The notes: generated by a model from the letters alone, not told the origin. A DNA stretch of 64,000 nucleotides from Colocasia esculenta (GCA_014218235.1 CM024753.1:175746348-175810347); one strand, 5' to 3'; positions 34,956-47,123 are shown, counted from the stretch's first letter. Made by a program: numbers and translations.

Positions 34956-35284
34956 GTGTTCCTTTAACACAAAAGGTCTAATTATAGAAATTTCATCTAT
35001 TTGTTATGAACAATTTATTATCCTTATTTTAAATTATTATTTGATGTATAAATTAAAATAATAATTTTAATTATGTATTTAAATTTGTTGGGCATTGAGA
35101 GGCCCTTTCTTCCTCGGTTCCCATTCTTCCTCCCCCCTCCACCGTAGCTTGAAGAGAAGCAACGCCACCACCATTGCCTCAAGCTCGCCGACCTCAAGAG
35201 CCCAGTGAAGCACCAACAACGATCGCCCTTAGAGAGGGTAAAGTGACACAAGGATTCCTCATCTGCCTTGAGGAAGCCATGTTG

Positions 35285-35740
35285 GTTGTCAAAAGAATAT
35301 CTAGAAGGAGGGGGTGAATAGATATAGTCTTTACAAAATTATTCGAAGTAATGAAGTAGTCCTTAAGATTTGAATCTGAACAATTGCAGTAACACAATTC
35401 GAAAGCAAACCACACAATGCAAGCAATATTTTTAAGGTGGTTTGGCTCCAGTATGGAGACCTACATCCACCCCTCACAAAACCAAGTGAGGCTTCAATCA
35501 ACAACTCAAATGTGTGAGACTCTCACACCACAGTTGATTCACAGCTTCATACACTCACTGACACACAGCTTGAACACTGCTGACACATAGCTTGAACATT
35601 GCTGACACATAGCTTGACTGTTGATTCACAGCTTCAAGATTTTAAAAATCTCACTATCCTTACACTCAGAAGTGTAGGATCTGTTCTCCTAACTCCAGAC
35701 AGAGCAAACTACAGAACAACTTGTGATATGAAGAAAAAGT
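35285..35740 (-). mobile_element. 3' end of another minus-strand LTR
   Basis: Minus strand ends CTATTCACCCCCTCCTTCTAGAT, the style of the Copia LTR 3' ends here, after a segment with direct repeats GCTTGAACACTGCTGACACA (35568-35620). The upstream part of this LTR is not identified. Confidence 0.45.
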
Positions 35741-36899
35741 AAAATGTGGGCCCACAAAGTACGGTTGGCAGCACGCTATCTAGAGGGGGGTGTGAATAGA
35801 TAGGCTGTAAAAATAGAAAGTTAAACAGAAAAAATCCACTTAAAAGTTTGGTTAGTAATGTAGTTGAGTGTGATAGAGATAGCAGTGTGGAAGCAAATAA
35901 ACAATCACATAAAGAACACAAGGAATTTTATCCTGGTTCGGTACTTCATAGAAGGAAGACCTACGTCCAGTCCCCGAGTAAATCTTAGGATTTCACTAAC
36001 CGGGGTACAATCCCCCCAAGGATATACAAACCCTCAGCTCTCTGCTGGTCCACTTCCTTTCCGAGTAGGAAGGAGACTCACTTCTATACAGGTCAAGAAG
36101 CTAACATCCTGGAACAAACCCCAGTGCGGTTCTGCTAGACTTAAACCCCTAGCTAGGTTCTACACTGAGTATAGTCCCTCAGCTGGACAGAAACCGCCAG
36201 CAACCTTACTGGCCAACTCTTCACGCAGGAGAGAGACTCACTTTATACAGTCCTACAGCTGGACAGGGATCTTTCTTAGAAAGAAAGAACAGGCTGAGAG
36301 TTTTACAAGAATGGTTTCAAACCCAGAAACTCTCAGTGAAAGACTCCCCAAGAAATACAATGAGCACAGAGAGAGTGAAGAGATGAAGGCTTGAAAGCAA
36401 TGAAGACTTCTACTCTGACAGCTTCTCTTGAATAAGGCTCGAGCTCTTTCTCTCTTTCTTTGAGTGTATATGGCATTGAGGCTTCTCACTAGATGTACAC
36501 TCATACAAGGATCTTCAGGAAAGCTCTTGCTGGTTCTTCAGCCTTGCTTCATTTTTTATATGGAGCAGCTTTGAACAGATCTGTTGCAGAGATCCGTTGG
36601 AACTCTTCTAGTTGTTGTTGATCTTTCTATTCTTCTTCTTCTGACTGACAGCCACTTGGTGGTCTTCGAGGTCTGAAAATATAGAAGAAAGTGTTCAGAA
36701 CAAAGAGTGTTTATGTCAGAAGGCTCATACCTTTGTGTTTTCTACTGACACCCATAAGTTAGGTAATCCCTTTTTGTCTGATAGGAAGGAACAGATACTA
36801 TGAGATAAGCAAAAAGATTTTTGTCAGAGAGATATTAGGTTACGCATATGAAATGTATTTGAGTTTTCATTGGGCGCCAAAGACAATTTGAAATGTTTG

Positions 36900-37324
36900 A
36901 AATATAGAGGAAATCGATGTTTAAGTGAAATAGAGTCGATGTGAAAGACAATCGATGTTCCACTGTAATCTATATTTCGAAGTCGATGTTTCAATCGAGT
37001 CGATGTTTGATCGAAATCGATGTTTGAAGTCGATGTTTAACTGAAGTCGATGTTAAATATAATCGATGTACACAAAGAGTCGATGTAAACATAATCCATG
37101 TTGAGAGTGAATCGATGTTTCATTGAAGTCGATGTTTGATTGAAATCGATGTTTACATGGAGTCGATGTTTTAATGAAATCGATGTTTACAAGGAGTCGA
37201 TGTTTTAATGAAATCGATGTTTAAACAAAATCGATGTTCTAATGAAATGGTGTCAACGGAGTCGATGTTTAGTGAAGTCGATGTTGAACAAAATCGATGT
37301 TTATGAAATCGATGTTTACATGAG
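36900..37324 (-). repeat. alternating AGTCGATGTTT / AAATCGATGTTT array in U3
   Basis: 22 copies of TCGATGT in 425 bp. In much of the array the preceding dinucleotide alternates between AG and AA, giving an approximately 40-bp dimeric unit. It continues beyond the solo LTR as a few degenerate copies at 39060-39130. Confidence 0.9.
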
Positions 37325-39050
37325 TGTTGGGTTGAATGTCTAATTCATATCATTTCCCTCCTATTTTGATGATGACAAGAAGTGTTCTTAAAGCAATTTA
37401 ATTGGAACATGTCAAAAGCATCTTACCTGAAAGTCATGCTCCAAACCACATTTATCATTTGTGGTAATGATAAATCATTTAACTAATGATATGTGTGTTA
37501 TTTTTCAGGTACAAACTTTTTATGCAAAAGATGTGTCGACACACCCATCAATGGTGTCGACACATCAACACAGACTCAAAGAGAAATTGTGCAAAAATGT
37601 CAAGAGTGTGTCGACACATGTCAAGAGTGTGTCGACATGAGTGGCAGTTTTCCAGAGATCAAGGGTACCCAGGTCGACACACTCCCAGGGCAGGTCGACA
37701 CTAGACCCAGTTCCCAGAACAGCCAGTTTGAGGAATTGGGACAGCAGGTCGACACACTCCCAGGGCAGGTCGACACTAGACCCAGTTCCCAGAACAGCCA
37801 GTTTGAGGAATTGGGACAGCAGGTCGACACACTCAAGAGCAGGTCGACACGGGACCTTTCTCCCAGAACAGATTCTTCTATCTTTGGAACAGTGTGTCGA
37901 CACAACCACCAGGGCAGGTCGACACACTACACGAAAACTTTTCATCCTAAGAGCTGATGGCTGTCACGTGTCCTTCTAGGGCGATCAGATCTTCCTAGGG
38001 AAGCGTGCCCTTGTAACCCAAAAGGGTATCTTTGGAATCCTAAGGGTATAAAAGGCTCCTTTTGGCCTCCCTTCGAAGAGGAGAGACCCAACTAAACTCT
38101 TAGAGCCTCCTGAAAAATTCCTGGCGGCCATAAGAGTTCGTGTCTCCCTCCTCTGCTTCCTGGAGTCTCCTGAACAACTCTTCTCACCAATCAAGGTGTG
38201 AGAATTGTGGTTTGATTTAAAGAAGCCTTTGAAGCATCTCAAGGAAGTAGATCAGGTAGAAGCCATCGTTGGAGAAGAATTCAAGGAAGGTCAACCTCCC
38301 AGATTGCAGAGCATCGTCTTGGACTTCATGTTTACAAGATCTTCCCAATTCAAGCTTCTACAAGGGAGTACACTTGAAGAACGAAGTCATTCAATACCTT
38401 TTTACTTTACTTGTGGTTTCTGAGATATCTCTTGAGATTATGCAAGTGCTTCTGCATAATTCTCATTAGTGTTCTCAATTTCGACTAGATCTGTTGCTAG
38501 GAGATCTTGTCTTAAGTTGGTGTCTAGCAAGTCTATGTGTGAGCCTTGTGCTCAGATTGTTGTGAGCGGTGCGCTCAGTGTTGAGTTGTCAAACTCAAGT
38601 GTGTGTTGAGCAGTCTTGCTCAGTGTTCTAGAGTAGTCTTGCTCTAGAAGTGGTGTGAGTTGTAAGCTCTTCAGTGTTGGAGTTGTCAGGCTCCAGTGGG
38701 TGTGTTACCAGTTGTGTTAGTGAATCCTCACGGGTTGTGAGGGTGGATGTAGGAATCACATGGGTGATTTCCGAACCACCTAAAAATCCTTGTGCATTTG
38801 TGTTCTGTGGTTTGACTGGTTCATCCGCTAGATGCTTGCATAGGACTCGTCTAATTCACTTAATCAACTTGATTCTCATCTAAGTTTTTCAACTCACTCC
38901 AATCTAATCAGATCAGCAGCTTTTCACTGATATTATTGCCTCTGATTCTAAATAGTTTTAAAATTATTTATTAAGCTTCCGCAAAAGTGGCTAAGATCTA
39001 TTCATCCCCCCCCTTCTAGATCTTTTCCACACATTTATTTCGATCCTTCA
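37325..39050 (+). mobile_element. solo LTR with 5-bp target duplication, TGTTGGGTTG family
   Basis: TGTTGGGTTG at 37325 to ...CCTTCA at 39050 (1726 bp, TG...CA), flanked by ATGAG at 37320-37324 and 39051-39055. No internal sequence remains, so this is a solo LTR left by recombination. It has a GTGTCGACAC array (37530-37930), a TATA box TATAAAAG at 38046-38053, and a transcript leader rich in short GTGTGAG/CTCAGTGTTG repeats (38520-38740). The start matches the LTR at 1007. Confidence 0.93.
37530..37930 (+). repeat. GTCGACAC palindrome array with a 75-bp tandem duplication
   Basis: Perfect palindrome GTGTCGACAC or its half GGTCGACAC recurs about a dozen times. Two successive 75-bp units, 37671-37745 and 37746-37820, look identical. 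75 bp is a multiple of three, which keeps frames open on both strands. These frames are not considered genes. Confidence 0.9.
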
Positions 39051-39284
39051 ATGAGATGAACCATAATCGATGTATTCGTATGGAAATCGTTATGGCACTT
39101 AGTCAGTAATCGATGTGTATTGAACAGCCATCAATTTGCCTTTTCAGTGCAGATCACAAAGCGATAGTGTCATAAATTTTATTTATTAGAAAAACTTGAT
39201 ATTAAATATATATTTATATATTTAATTAATCATGAGTTTTGTTATCACCAAAATATAAGCGTAAAAAATAAGAATGGTTCAACA

Positions 39285-39298
39285 ATCTCCCCATTTTT
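39285..39298 (-). other. polypurine tract
   Basis: Minus strand AAAAATGGGGAGAT directly before the LTR start at 39284. Confidence 0.8.
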
Positions 39299-40450
39299 GT
39301 GATGACAAAACTTATGAGAATTTTCTGACAAAAATACTTAAAACATAGAAAATACAGAAAATTTACAGATTATGCATACTCTCCCCTTTTTGTCATTAAC
39401 CAAAAAGGAAGGATCTTACTATTACAGTCTCTCCCCTTTTGTGAATACTTCTTACCAGTATGTTGTGTGAAGGGGTTCAACAATTTTTGACATAAATGAG
39501 CATCTCCCCTTATATGTGCTCCCCTGAATGAGACTTGCAAACAGTTGTTAGTAGTAATTATAAATTTAAAAAACAAATATGTGACTACTCCCTCTTCAGA
39601 TGTGAGTTGGATGAAGAGCTGCCAGCCACCAATGCCTTAAGCATCCTTTGTTCCTGATGCTCCAAGGCCATCCTGCAAACAACTTATTCAAAAGTAGGTA
39701 CCCAAATCTTTTTGGGTCCTTCATGGTTAGATGCATGAAAATATCCTTTTGGAATCCATACTAGGTGCCTGGTTGTGTAGGTATACACTGTGTGTCCTAA
39801 TTTATGCAATGAGAACAACAATGAATATAATTTGATTTGCATATCTTATTGTCTTTGTGATGTCTATTTAGAACACAATTTATAGAAACCTTGTTCTTTT
39901 GATAAAACTTGTTCATTTTAGGGGCCTTTTTCTGAGGTATTTTGGTTTCTTTTACAAATTTTTGCAATAGATATTTTTCAGGAATTATGACTTATTTTCC
40001 TTTTTCAAGAGGTTCGTATCCAAGCCCTTGTTTATTGTTTCCAGATTTTGATCCTTTTTAGCATAGAGCTAGAGATGTTTTCCCTTTAGTTAACTTCCTA
40101 ACTGGTTCTTTTAAATAAAGATTTTCCTCAGTTGGAGTTTTTAATTTTTCTTCTAACTCTAATTTTTCATTGTTCTTACTTTTTAAGTTTTCATTCAAAA
40201 GATGATTATTATCTTTACTTTCCTTCAATTGTGTTTCCAATTGTTCCATTTCTGATTAAGATCAGAGTTGGTATTTTCTAAGAAAGTAAGATTATTTTTC
40301 AGATTTTTTAATTCTTTTATGACACATTTAGTTTTTCATAAAATTCATTAAAGACTTCTTCTAAATCTTCAGACTCTGACCCCGAATCACTGCATGAATC
40401 AAAAGATGGGTCAGAATGTACCTCATCTAGTCCTACCATGAGAGCTAGAT
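39299..40450 (-). pseudogene. gag tail of a SIRE-like element joined directly to its 3' polypurine tract
   Basis: On the minus strand 40249-40058 is a 63-residue coiled-coil frame (LKESKDNNHLLNENLKSKNN) like the gag coil at 14560-14800. Further on, in broken frames, is a GPKKIWVP-like peptide near 39700. SIRE/Tork gags end this way just before the protease. Here the polypurine tract follows within 400 bp and no protease, integrase or RT is present, so the element carries a large internal deletion. Its 5' side is cut at about 40450 by a plus-strand LTR. Confidence 0.6.
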
Positions 40451-42390
40451 TTACTTACTCTTTCTCTGATTCTCTATCTCTAGTAAAATTCTCTAAGTCC
40501 ACAACTAGTATAAATATCATGTTGATTTCGATTCCTAGAAAGGTGAAGTGAGAAATCAATTGTTGAACAAGGGTCATCAATCGAAGTCCAATTCCAACTC
40601 CTGGAAAGTCGAAGTGAGAAATCGATTGTTGAACAAAGGTCATCAATCGAAGTCCAATTCCGACTTCTGGAAACTCGAAGTGAGAAATCGATTGATGAAC
40701 AAAGGTCGTCAATCGAAGTCCAACTCTGACTCTTGGAAAGTCGAAAAGAGAAATCGATTGATGAACAAGGTCGTCAATCAAAGTCCAACTCCGACTCCTG
40801 GACAGTCGAGGTGAGACATTGATTGATGAACAAAAGTCAGCCGTCGAAGTCTCTCTCTGCGACTTTCTTGCAATTGAAGTTAGACATCGATTGGTGGACA
40901 AATGTGATCAGTCGAAGTCTCACCATGAATCCTATGCAGTCGAAGTTAGATATCGATTGATGAATAAATGCGATTACGATTGGCCATTTTCTAAACATTG
41001 ATTGATGAAGTTCTAAATATCGATTGTTGTAGTTCTACATAGTGATTGATGAAGTATTATTCTGATTGGTTTTGTAATCCATTATGTAATATTTTTTGAA
41101 CATCGATTGGTGAACATTATAATATGTTTTAAAAATATGTCTGTACATTTTGATTTAATATTTTAAATTACATATCTAAAGCTATGTAGATTAGATAATT
41201 CCAAAGTAGCTATATGTTTTTTCAAGATATCCGCAAGTGTCATTCAAACTGACATATTTTTAGTTTTTAAGGAAAAGTCTTTTTGCAGGTGCATTGCGCA
41301 CCAAGTAGGTGTCCATACCTCCTTGAATGCTCACCTACCCCAATACACTTTAAGTATAGACTTTTTCTCTGGAGTAGTTATATATCCTTTCAAATGACTT
41401 GTCGCTTGCTTTCACTTAATATTTTATTGCTTACAAGTCTAACCATGAGGAAGAGAAAAGTCCTTGCATGGGTTTGGTGTTTGCAGACATCTACTGCAGT
41501 TGTTTATAGAACCATGCAACTATCCATATATCTAGGAAGCCATTGAGCAACTTAAGGATCTGAAGATGGATCTCTCAAGCTATCTCTTAAGTCACAATGT
41601 TCAAATTTTTTAAATGGCTATATTCCAACGGGAAACAAGACTCTAAAGTTTATATAAGGTGTAGAAGTTTTTCTGTGAAGAATACATCAAGAATATATGT
41701 GATACAATAAGCAACAAAGCACAAAAGAAAGAAGATCAACAAGAAAGAGAAGAGTGCACACAGAAAATCTGAAGGAGAGCAATTTGTGCAAGATAGCCAA
41801 CTCCAAGCTCTCCTGCATTCAATAAGCTTGTCCGTGGGTGGTTTAGATAGTCTGAGTTCATTTTCTCAGTCCACCCTTTAATCAGAAAGAGTTCAGATCT
41901 TTCAAGCATATTTGTATATCTCTTTCTATTTTTCTGTGTTTGCTCATTCTATGAGCAAGCACTATGTCTACACCTCTTTCAGAGTAGAAACCAACAGGGG
42001 ATTTGTTCCCTGCAATTCCCCTTTTGTAGAAGGGAAGATCTACTGCGGTAGGTGGTTGTGTGCCCCATTGGTAATGGAAGATTTGCTAGGGAGCAAGTGG
42101 TTGTAATACCTCTCTTTGGAGAGAAGGCCAATGATTCTCGGTAGTTAGTGAAAAATCCCAAGTTAGGCTTAGAGATTGGATGTCAGACTCCTAATTGAAA
42201 GGAGGTCCGAACCAAGATAAATTCTTTGTGCATTGTTTGTAATTGTTTCCACCTAGTTACACTTGTTTCATACAAACTACATAAGGTACTAACACTTCTG
42301 TCAAATGTTTTCCAGATTCGAATAACTTTTAAATTATAAAAATCCTATTCACCTCCTCTAAGACATATAAAATTTTATCTAGATCCAACA
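40451..42390 (+). mobile_element. SIRE-like LTR, 5'-truncated, plus strand
   Basis: Contains CTCTAAGTCCACA near 40492 (as at 46200 and 11424), the motif array, a TATA box (TATATAAGG, 41651-41659), duplicated GGTTGTAATACCTC-type leader blocks and the 3' end CCTATTCACCTCC...GATCCAACA at 42390. The first 200 bp of the LTR are missing. Confidence 0.7.
40544..41110 (+). repeat. 66-bp tandem repeat containing ATCGATTG and ATCGAAGTC
   Basis: Units start at 40544, 40611, 40677, 40743 and 40808 (spacing 65-67 bp), each GAAGTGAGAAATCGATTGxTGAACAAxGGTC, then ATCAATCGAAGTCCAA. Decayed units continue to 41110. The 22-residue open-frame periodicity reflects the 66-bp unit. Confidence 0.88.
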
Positions 42391-42620
42391 ATAACGGCCA
42401 TTGGGAAAACCCCTAACCCTGTCCCGAGTTCAAATCCATGGCCCCTTCCTCCCAACCCTCCCCAATATCTACTCCGCCAAGGCGGAGAGATGCACTCGAG
42501 ACCATTTGTTGTTTGATATGCAGTGTTTCCATCATCAACTTTGTCTTTTTGTGGCTGACCACTTTGGTGAGTCGTTAACCCCTTGGCTATGATAGTGTAA
42601 AGGGATGGTTAGTGTTTATC
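42391..42620 (+). mobile_element. tRNA-derived SINE-like sequence
   Basis: ATAACGGCCATTGGGAAAACC is followed 17 nt later by a good box B (GAGTTCAAATCCATGG, 42427-42442), spaced like an RNA polymerase III promoter. It lies immediately after the LTR end at 42390. No poly-A or target duplication was found, so it is tentative. Confidence 0.4.
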
Positions 42621-42689
42621 TTAATTTGGTATAATTAATAGACTAACCAAGAGATATGGAGGTTACAACGGGGTACGATGGTATAAATA

Positions 42690-42875
42690 CGAGATTAACT
42701 TGCCTAGTCTAGTGGTGAGATAACTTGCTATCCCTGGTTAAGCCAGAAGGTGGTCATTTTTTTTCCCTCCCTATATGTCCGATGGAGAGAGGTTCTTCTA
42801 TAACGTGGCAGATGAGATATGGGTTTATCCGAGGTTTGAACTAATTTCGGTTCTATTTTTTTTTTTAAAGTTAGG
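42690..42875 (+). mobile_element. second SINE-like sequence
   Basis: CCTAGTCTAGTGGTGAGATA resembles a box A, with CCTGGTTAAGCCAGAAGG about 20 nt on. T-rich runs follow at 42756 and 42858. Weak box B. Confidence 0.35.
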
Positions 42876-43799
42876 CAAGTTAATTTCTAAAGTTAACTTA
42901 GACCAAGTTAACTTAATCCTACCAAAATGGCCCGAAGTCTTAGGAAATCATGATAATGCCCGCCATGGTCACCTCCATCCCATTATTATGTCCTGTAATG
43001 CACTTGAGCAATAGCCACCCTCATTGTTTTTCACGGAGAAAATTTTATTATATTTTATAATTACACTTTCTCATAATCAATGCACTAGAAATACATTGTA
43101 CTTATCTAATAGAGAGGTTAACGTGCATGAGAACGTGTAATTGTGAAGTATAATAATCTTTTCTCCTTTTTACAATATGAATCCAAATCCAAAACTTTTT
43201 CTGGACGGATCGGTATTCCAAGCATCGAAGAGGAGCCGTTTCTAAATGAGTTTGAATCCTCTCAATATATGGGAGAATTAGACTTATCAATCACCAATAG
43301 AGTGAAAGATTGGTGAGAGTTTTACAAAAAAATAATTTGCAAAAAAATTCAAATCAAAATATGAAAAAAAAAAAATAGAAACTTTTTTTGTGTGGTAAAA
43401 CTCTCACCTAACCCCCTCACCTCATTATGAGTGACTGATGGAGTCCAATCCTCCCAACTAAGGATCCGGGCTCCTTCTAAATGGCGCAGGGCGGCTGTGC
43501 CACGACCATACATACAAGGATGATGCTGGTGATCACAGGCATCAAGGGATCATCCCAAGACCGGGAACAAATGCTGCCAAAAGATCAAATGGTGTTAACC
43601 AAACCCTTGGTTTCAAAGCTAATTAACTTGAGACTGGGATACAACATTGAACAAAGAAAAAGGTGGCGACGAGGAAACTATTATATAAATTCTGATTCGA
43701 AATCTCAGAACTATCAATAAAAAATTTCCCCCATCCAAATGATACAGTGAAACAACGTGCAAAACAAGTCGAAGACAAAAGGAACAAAATGCAGTAGCG
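42876..43799. other. intergenic sequence without recognised features
   Basis: No coding or repeat signal is strong enough to name. Short poly-A runs at 43368 and 43807. Confidence 0.4.
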
Positions 43800-45790
43800 G
43801 ACCCAAAAAAAAAAAAGCAAATTAAATAGTAAAAAAAACTATAAAAAGAAGGACAAAATAATTAGTAGTCCTTAATAGATATTTGATTTATTTTCTAGTC
43901 CCTGACAGAGCTGTAACTCATTACAGTAAATATTATCTTTGGTTACAGTATACGTTAAATCATGTTACAGTAAAAATATCTCTATTACAGTTATAGACTT
44001 CTAATTAATTTCTCTTAAAAAGAATAAAATACAGTAAAAGAACGAAATCTCAATCTTAAACTTCAAATTTTTTACTAGGAAATAATTAGAAAACAATAAA
44101 TCATAAGGTTGACTTTCAGATTTCAATCAGAAATGCACCCATAAATAAGTTAAAAAAAATAAAAAACAATAAAAATTATTAAAAAATAACAAAATTCCAA
44201 ACTTGAACTTCAGGTTTCTAAACCAAAAAACATAAAAGTGAATAAAGTTTTGAAAAAAAAAAAACAAAGTCATAACGAATAGAACAATTACACACAAAAA
44301 ATCAAAATCAAAATACCCCGTGATCATAAAGCCCCCAAAAATAATAAATAACTATCTTTTCGATTTCAATACCCACACTTCAAATTTCTAAAATCCAAAA
44401 TTGAAATTGAAAACTTCAAATTTCCCAAACCAAAATTCAAAATCTAACGTCAAGAATGAAACTTAAAATATGAAGACAAAAATTAAAAAAAACTTTAGTA
44501 TCGAATAAAAATCTTTAAAAAAACATAATAATAATAATAATAATGCCAAACTTAAAAATGAAAATAATAAAAATAAATTTTAGAAAAATATCCCAAAAAT
44601 AAAAATTTCAAAGTTCAAAATAAGAACCTTAATTTTTTTCAAACCCAAATTGAACTCAAAACAAACACATTAAATCCAAAATCTTAATAAAAATAAAAAT
44701 ACTTCAAAACTAAATCAAGTACGTTTAAGTTCATAAATCCAAAAAAAATGAACAAATATTGTAAATATAAATTGAATTAAGAAAAGCAAACAAATCCTTC
44801 AAATTGCAAATGTAAATAAATAAATTTCAAACCCAACGTAAAATTCAAAAGCAAATCCTTTTTAACTCGAATTCAAATAAAAATACATAAATTTCAAATC
44901 GTAATTAGAATCCAAAGACATAAATAATTTTCAAATCCAAATTAAAATACAAAAACAAATCCTTACATTTTAAATCCAAAACTAAAATAGAAAAATGACT
45001 CCTTTAAATTCAAAATGAGAATGTAAATAAATAAATTTCAAACCCAATTTAATATCCAAAAGCAAATCTTTTAAATCAAATTCAAATAAAAATGCATAAA
45101 TTTCAAATCCGAATTAAAATCCATAGACATAAATAAATTTTAGACCCAAATTAAAATACAAAAACAAATCCTTAAATTTTAAATTCAAAAACTAAAATAG
45201 AAAAACAACTCCTTTAAATTCAAATGTAAATAAATAATAAATTTTAAACCCAAATTAAAATCCAAAATCGAATCGTTTAAGTTGAACATCCAAATAAAAA
45301 AATGAACAAACACTTTGGATCTAAATAAAAAATCCAAAAGTAAATCCTTTAAATTAAAAATCTGAAAAAAGGAATAAACACTTCAAATTAAAATTAAAAG
45401 AAAAAAAATCCTCTAATTCCAAAATCTAAATAAATGAACAAATAATTTCAAACAAAATTTAAAAAAACATTTAAATCCAAAATCTTCAAAGTTAAAGCAC
45501 AATTTTAAAAATAAATCCTTCAAAGTCAAAATGCTAAAACAAATATTGATAAAACCAAATTTCCAAATCCTAAATTCAACTTCAAATCTCAAGTTTCCCG
45601 ATTAAGATCGAATCTCTCTTAAATAAAAAATCTAAATCATAAAATAAACCACAAGTTCAAAAATTCACATCCCAAATTCAAACTCATTCAAACCATGTAA
45701 TCTAGCCTCAAAGTTAATTCTAAAAAATAAAATTCAAACCAAAATAAATTCCAAAATATCATCATTAGTGTCCAAATTGAAATTATTCAT
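43800..45790. repeat. G-depleted A/C-rich degenerate tandem repeat tract
   Basis: The plus strand is almost free of G for about 2 kb and is built from short AAATCCAAATTAAAAT-like words. A longer unit is visible: ATTAAAATACAAAAACAAAT occurs at 44941 and again at 45150 (offset 209) in a similar context. No gene. Confidence 0.8.
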
Positions 45791-45810
45791 GCCCTTTTTT
45801 AAATTGGCCT

Positions 45811-45993
45811 TGTCACATCTCATATTCTAGACGCAACAGTGGATATATTGTTTGCTTTGGTCTATCAGCAACAAGAGTTTGTCTTTTTTAAGGGTAATCA
45901 ACTCTAGAATAGGGATTTCTTGTCATCCATTTCAGTACTATCCCTATTAAACACAATTAACTACAAACGTTTTTACAAAAACTAAGTTGATAC
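45811..45993 (-). mobile_element. Cassandra 3' LTR, distal part with 5S-like domain
   Basis: Minus strand: GTTTGTAGTTAATTGTGTTTAATAGGGATAGTACTGAAATGGATGA (interrupted 5S similarity), then CCCTATTxTAGAGTTGATTACC as in the copy at 48412-48652, ending GAGATGTGACA at 45811. It is separated from its proximal part (48127-48188) by the SIRE-like solo LTR. Confidence 0.75.
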
Positions 45994-46219
45994 TGTTGAA
46001 CTACTCTTATATTTATCCCTTGTTTTGGTGATAACTAAAATTCATGAATATCATTAATATAAATACTTTAATAATAAGTGCATTTATGTGCATGACTATC
46101 TACAAAAATAATCATCAATTGCACTATAAAAATATCACTGAAGAATCTCTCTTATAAACACTATAATGTCGCATATGATCTTCTACTTGCTCTAAATTTT
46201 CTCTAAGTCCACATCAGCT

Positions 46220-46690
46220 CTAGTGGCCAATCGAACTTCCACTTCGGCTCCTTCCCAGTCGAAGTTACATATCGATTGCTAACCAGTTCACATTGATTAT
46301 TGTTTAACTTAAACATCGATTGATGTTATATTCAAACATCGATTACTCTTATGCTTAAACATCAATTGCTATTTGTTTTATATCAATTGGAGTTATTACT
46401 ATCGATTGCTGACCAATTCACATTGATTGCTATTTAACTTAAACATCGATTGATGTTATATTTAAACAACAGTTATTGTTATGCTTAAGAACATCGATTT
46501 CTCTTCATTTTCATATCGATTGCTGACCCTTATGTATTGATTGTTTTGATCATATCGATTGTTTTATCGATTGCCGCTCATTTCATATCGATTGCTATAT
46601 AATATATCGATTGATGATCAAATAACATATTTCATATCAATTGCAATTATTTTATATCAATTGCTGATAAGTTTGACATCGATTGACGAA
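46220..46690 (+). repeat. AACATCGATTG array in U3
   Basis: Units (A)ACATCGATTG(C/A)T with AT-rich spacers, 15-30 bp apart. Partly arranged as an approximately 150-bp duplication: GCTxACCAxTTCACATTGATT and AACTTAAACATCGATTGATG each occur twice. Confidence 0.85.
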
Positions 46691-47123
46691 CACTTAAATG
46701 CCTTGGTGTTTACATGATTTCAAATGTCTGTGGCGCCAAATGAAAATTCAAATAGTTTTCAAATCCATAAGATATTCATGTTGCATGCTTTCTATCTGAT
46801 CAGGATAGGTAAAAAAGGAGTCAGTAGAAAATGAGGACTAAAAGGACTCCTTCCTACTAGACAAAAAGGAACTTACCAAACATATCTGGATGTCAGCAAA
46901 AATCATGGACCTCTGTACATGAGAGGTATGGGCTATCTATTAGAAGAATTCTCTAGTCTAGCATTCTCTTCCATGCATTAAATATCTACAGGAGTCTAGT
47001 TTTCACATGAGAAATTCGTTAAGACTGAAGCAAGCATCTGTTAGACACAAAGATAGCAAAAGAAGAAGAAGAATGGCTAGAAGGAGCTCCAACGGATCTC
47101 CTCAACAGATCTATCTTTCTGCT

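Larger units (their letters stand above)
35766..39284 (-). mobile_element. 3' LTR of a minus-strand SIRE-like element, split by a solo LTR
   Basis: Minus strand starts TGTTGAACCATTC at 39284, directly after a polypurine tract. It runs through 39051, is interrupted by the solo LTR 37325-39050 and resumes at 37324 with the motif array. It then has the GGCGCC-AATGAAAAC block (36880), a TATA box on the minus strand at 36551-36559 and the CCCCCCTCTAGATAGC end near 35766. Without the insert it is about 1.79 kb. Confidence 0.8.

Noticed and set aside
37493..37979. Multiple repeat-protein-like frames on both strands
   Set aside because: Produced by the 75-bp tandem unit inside a solo LTR.
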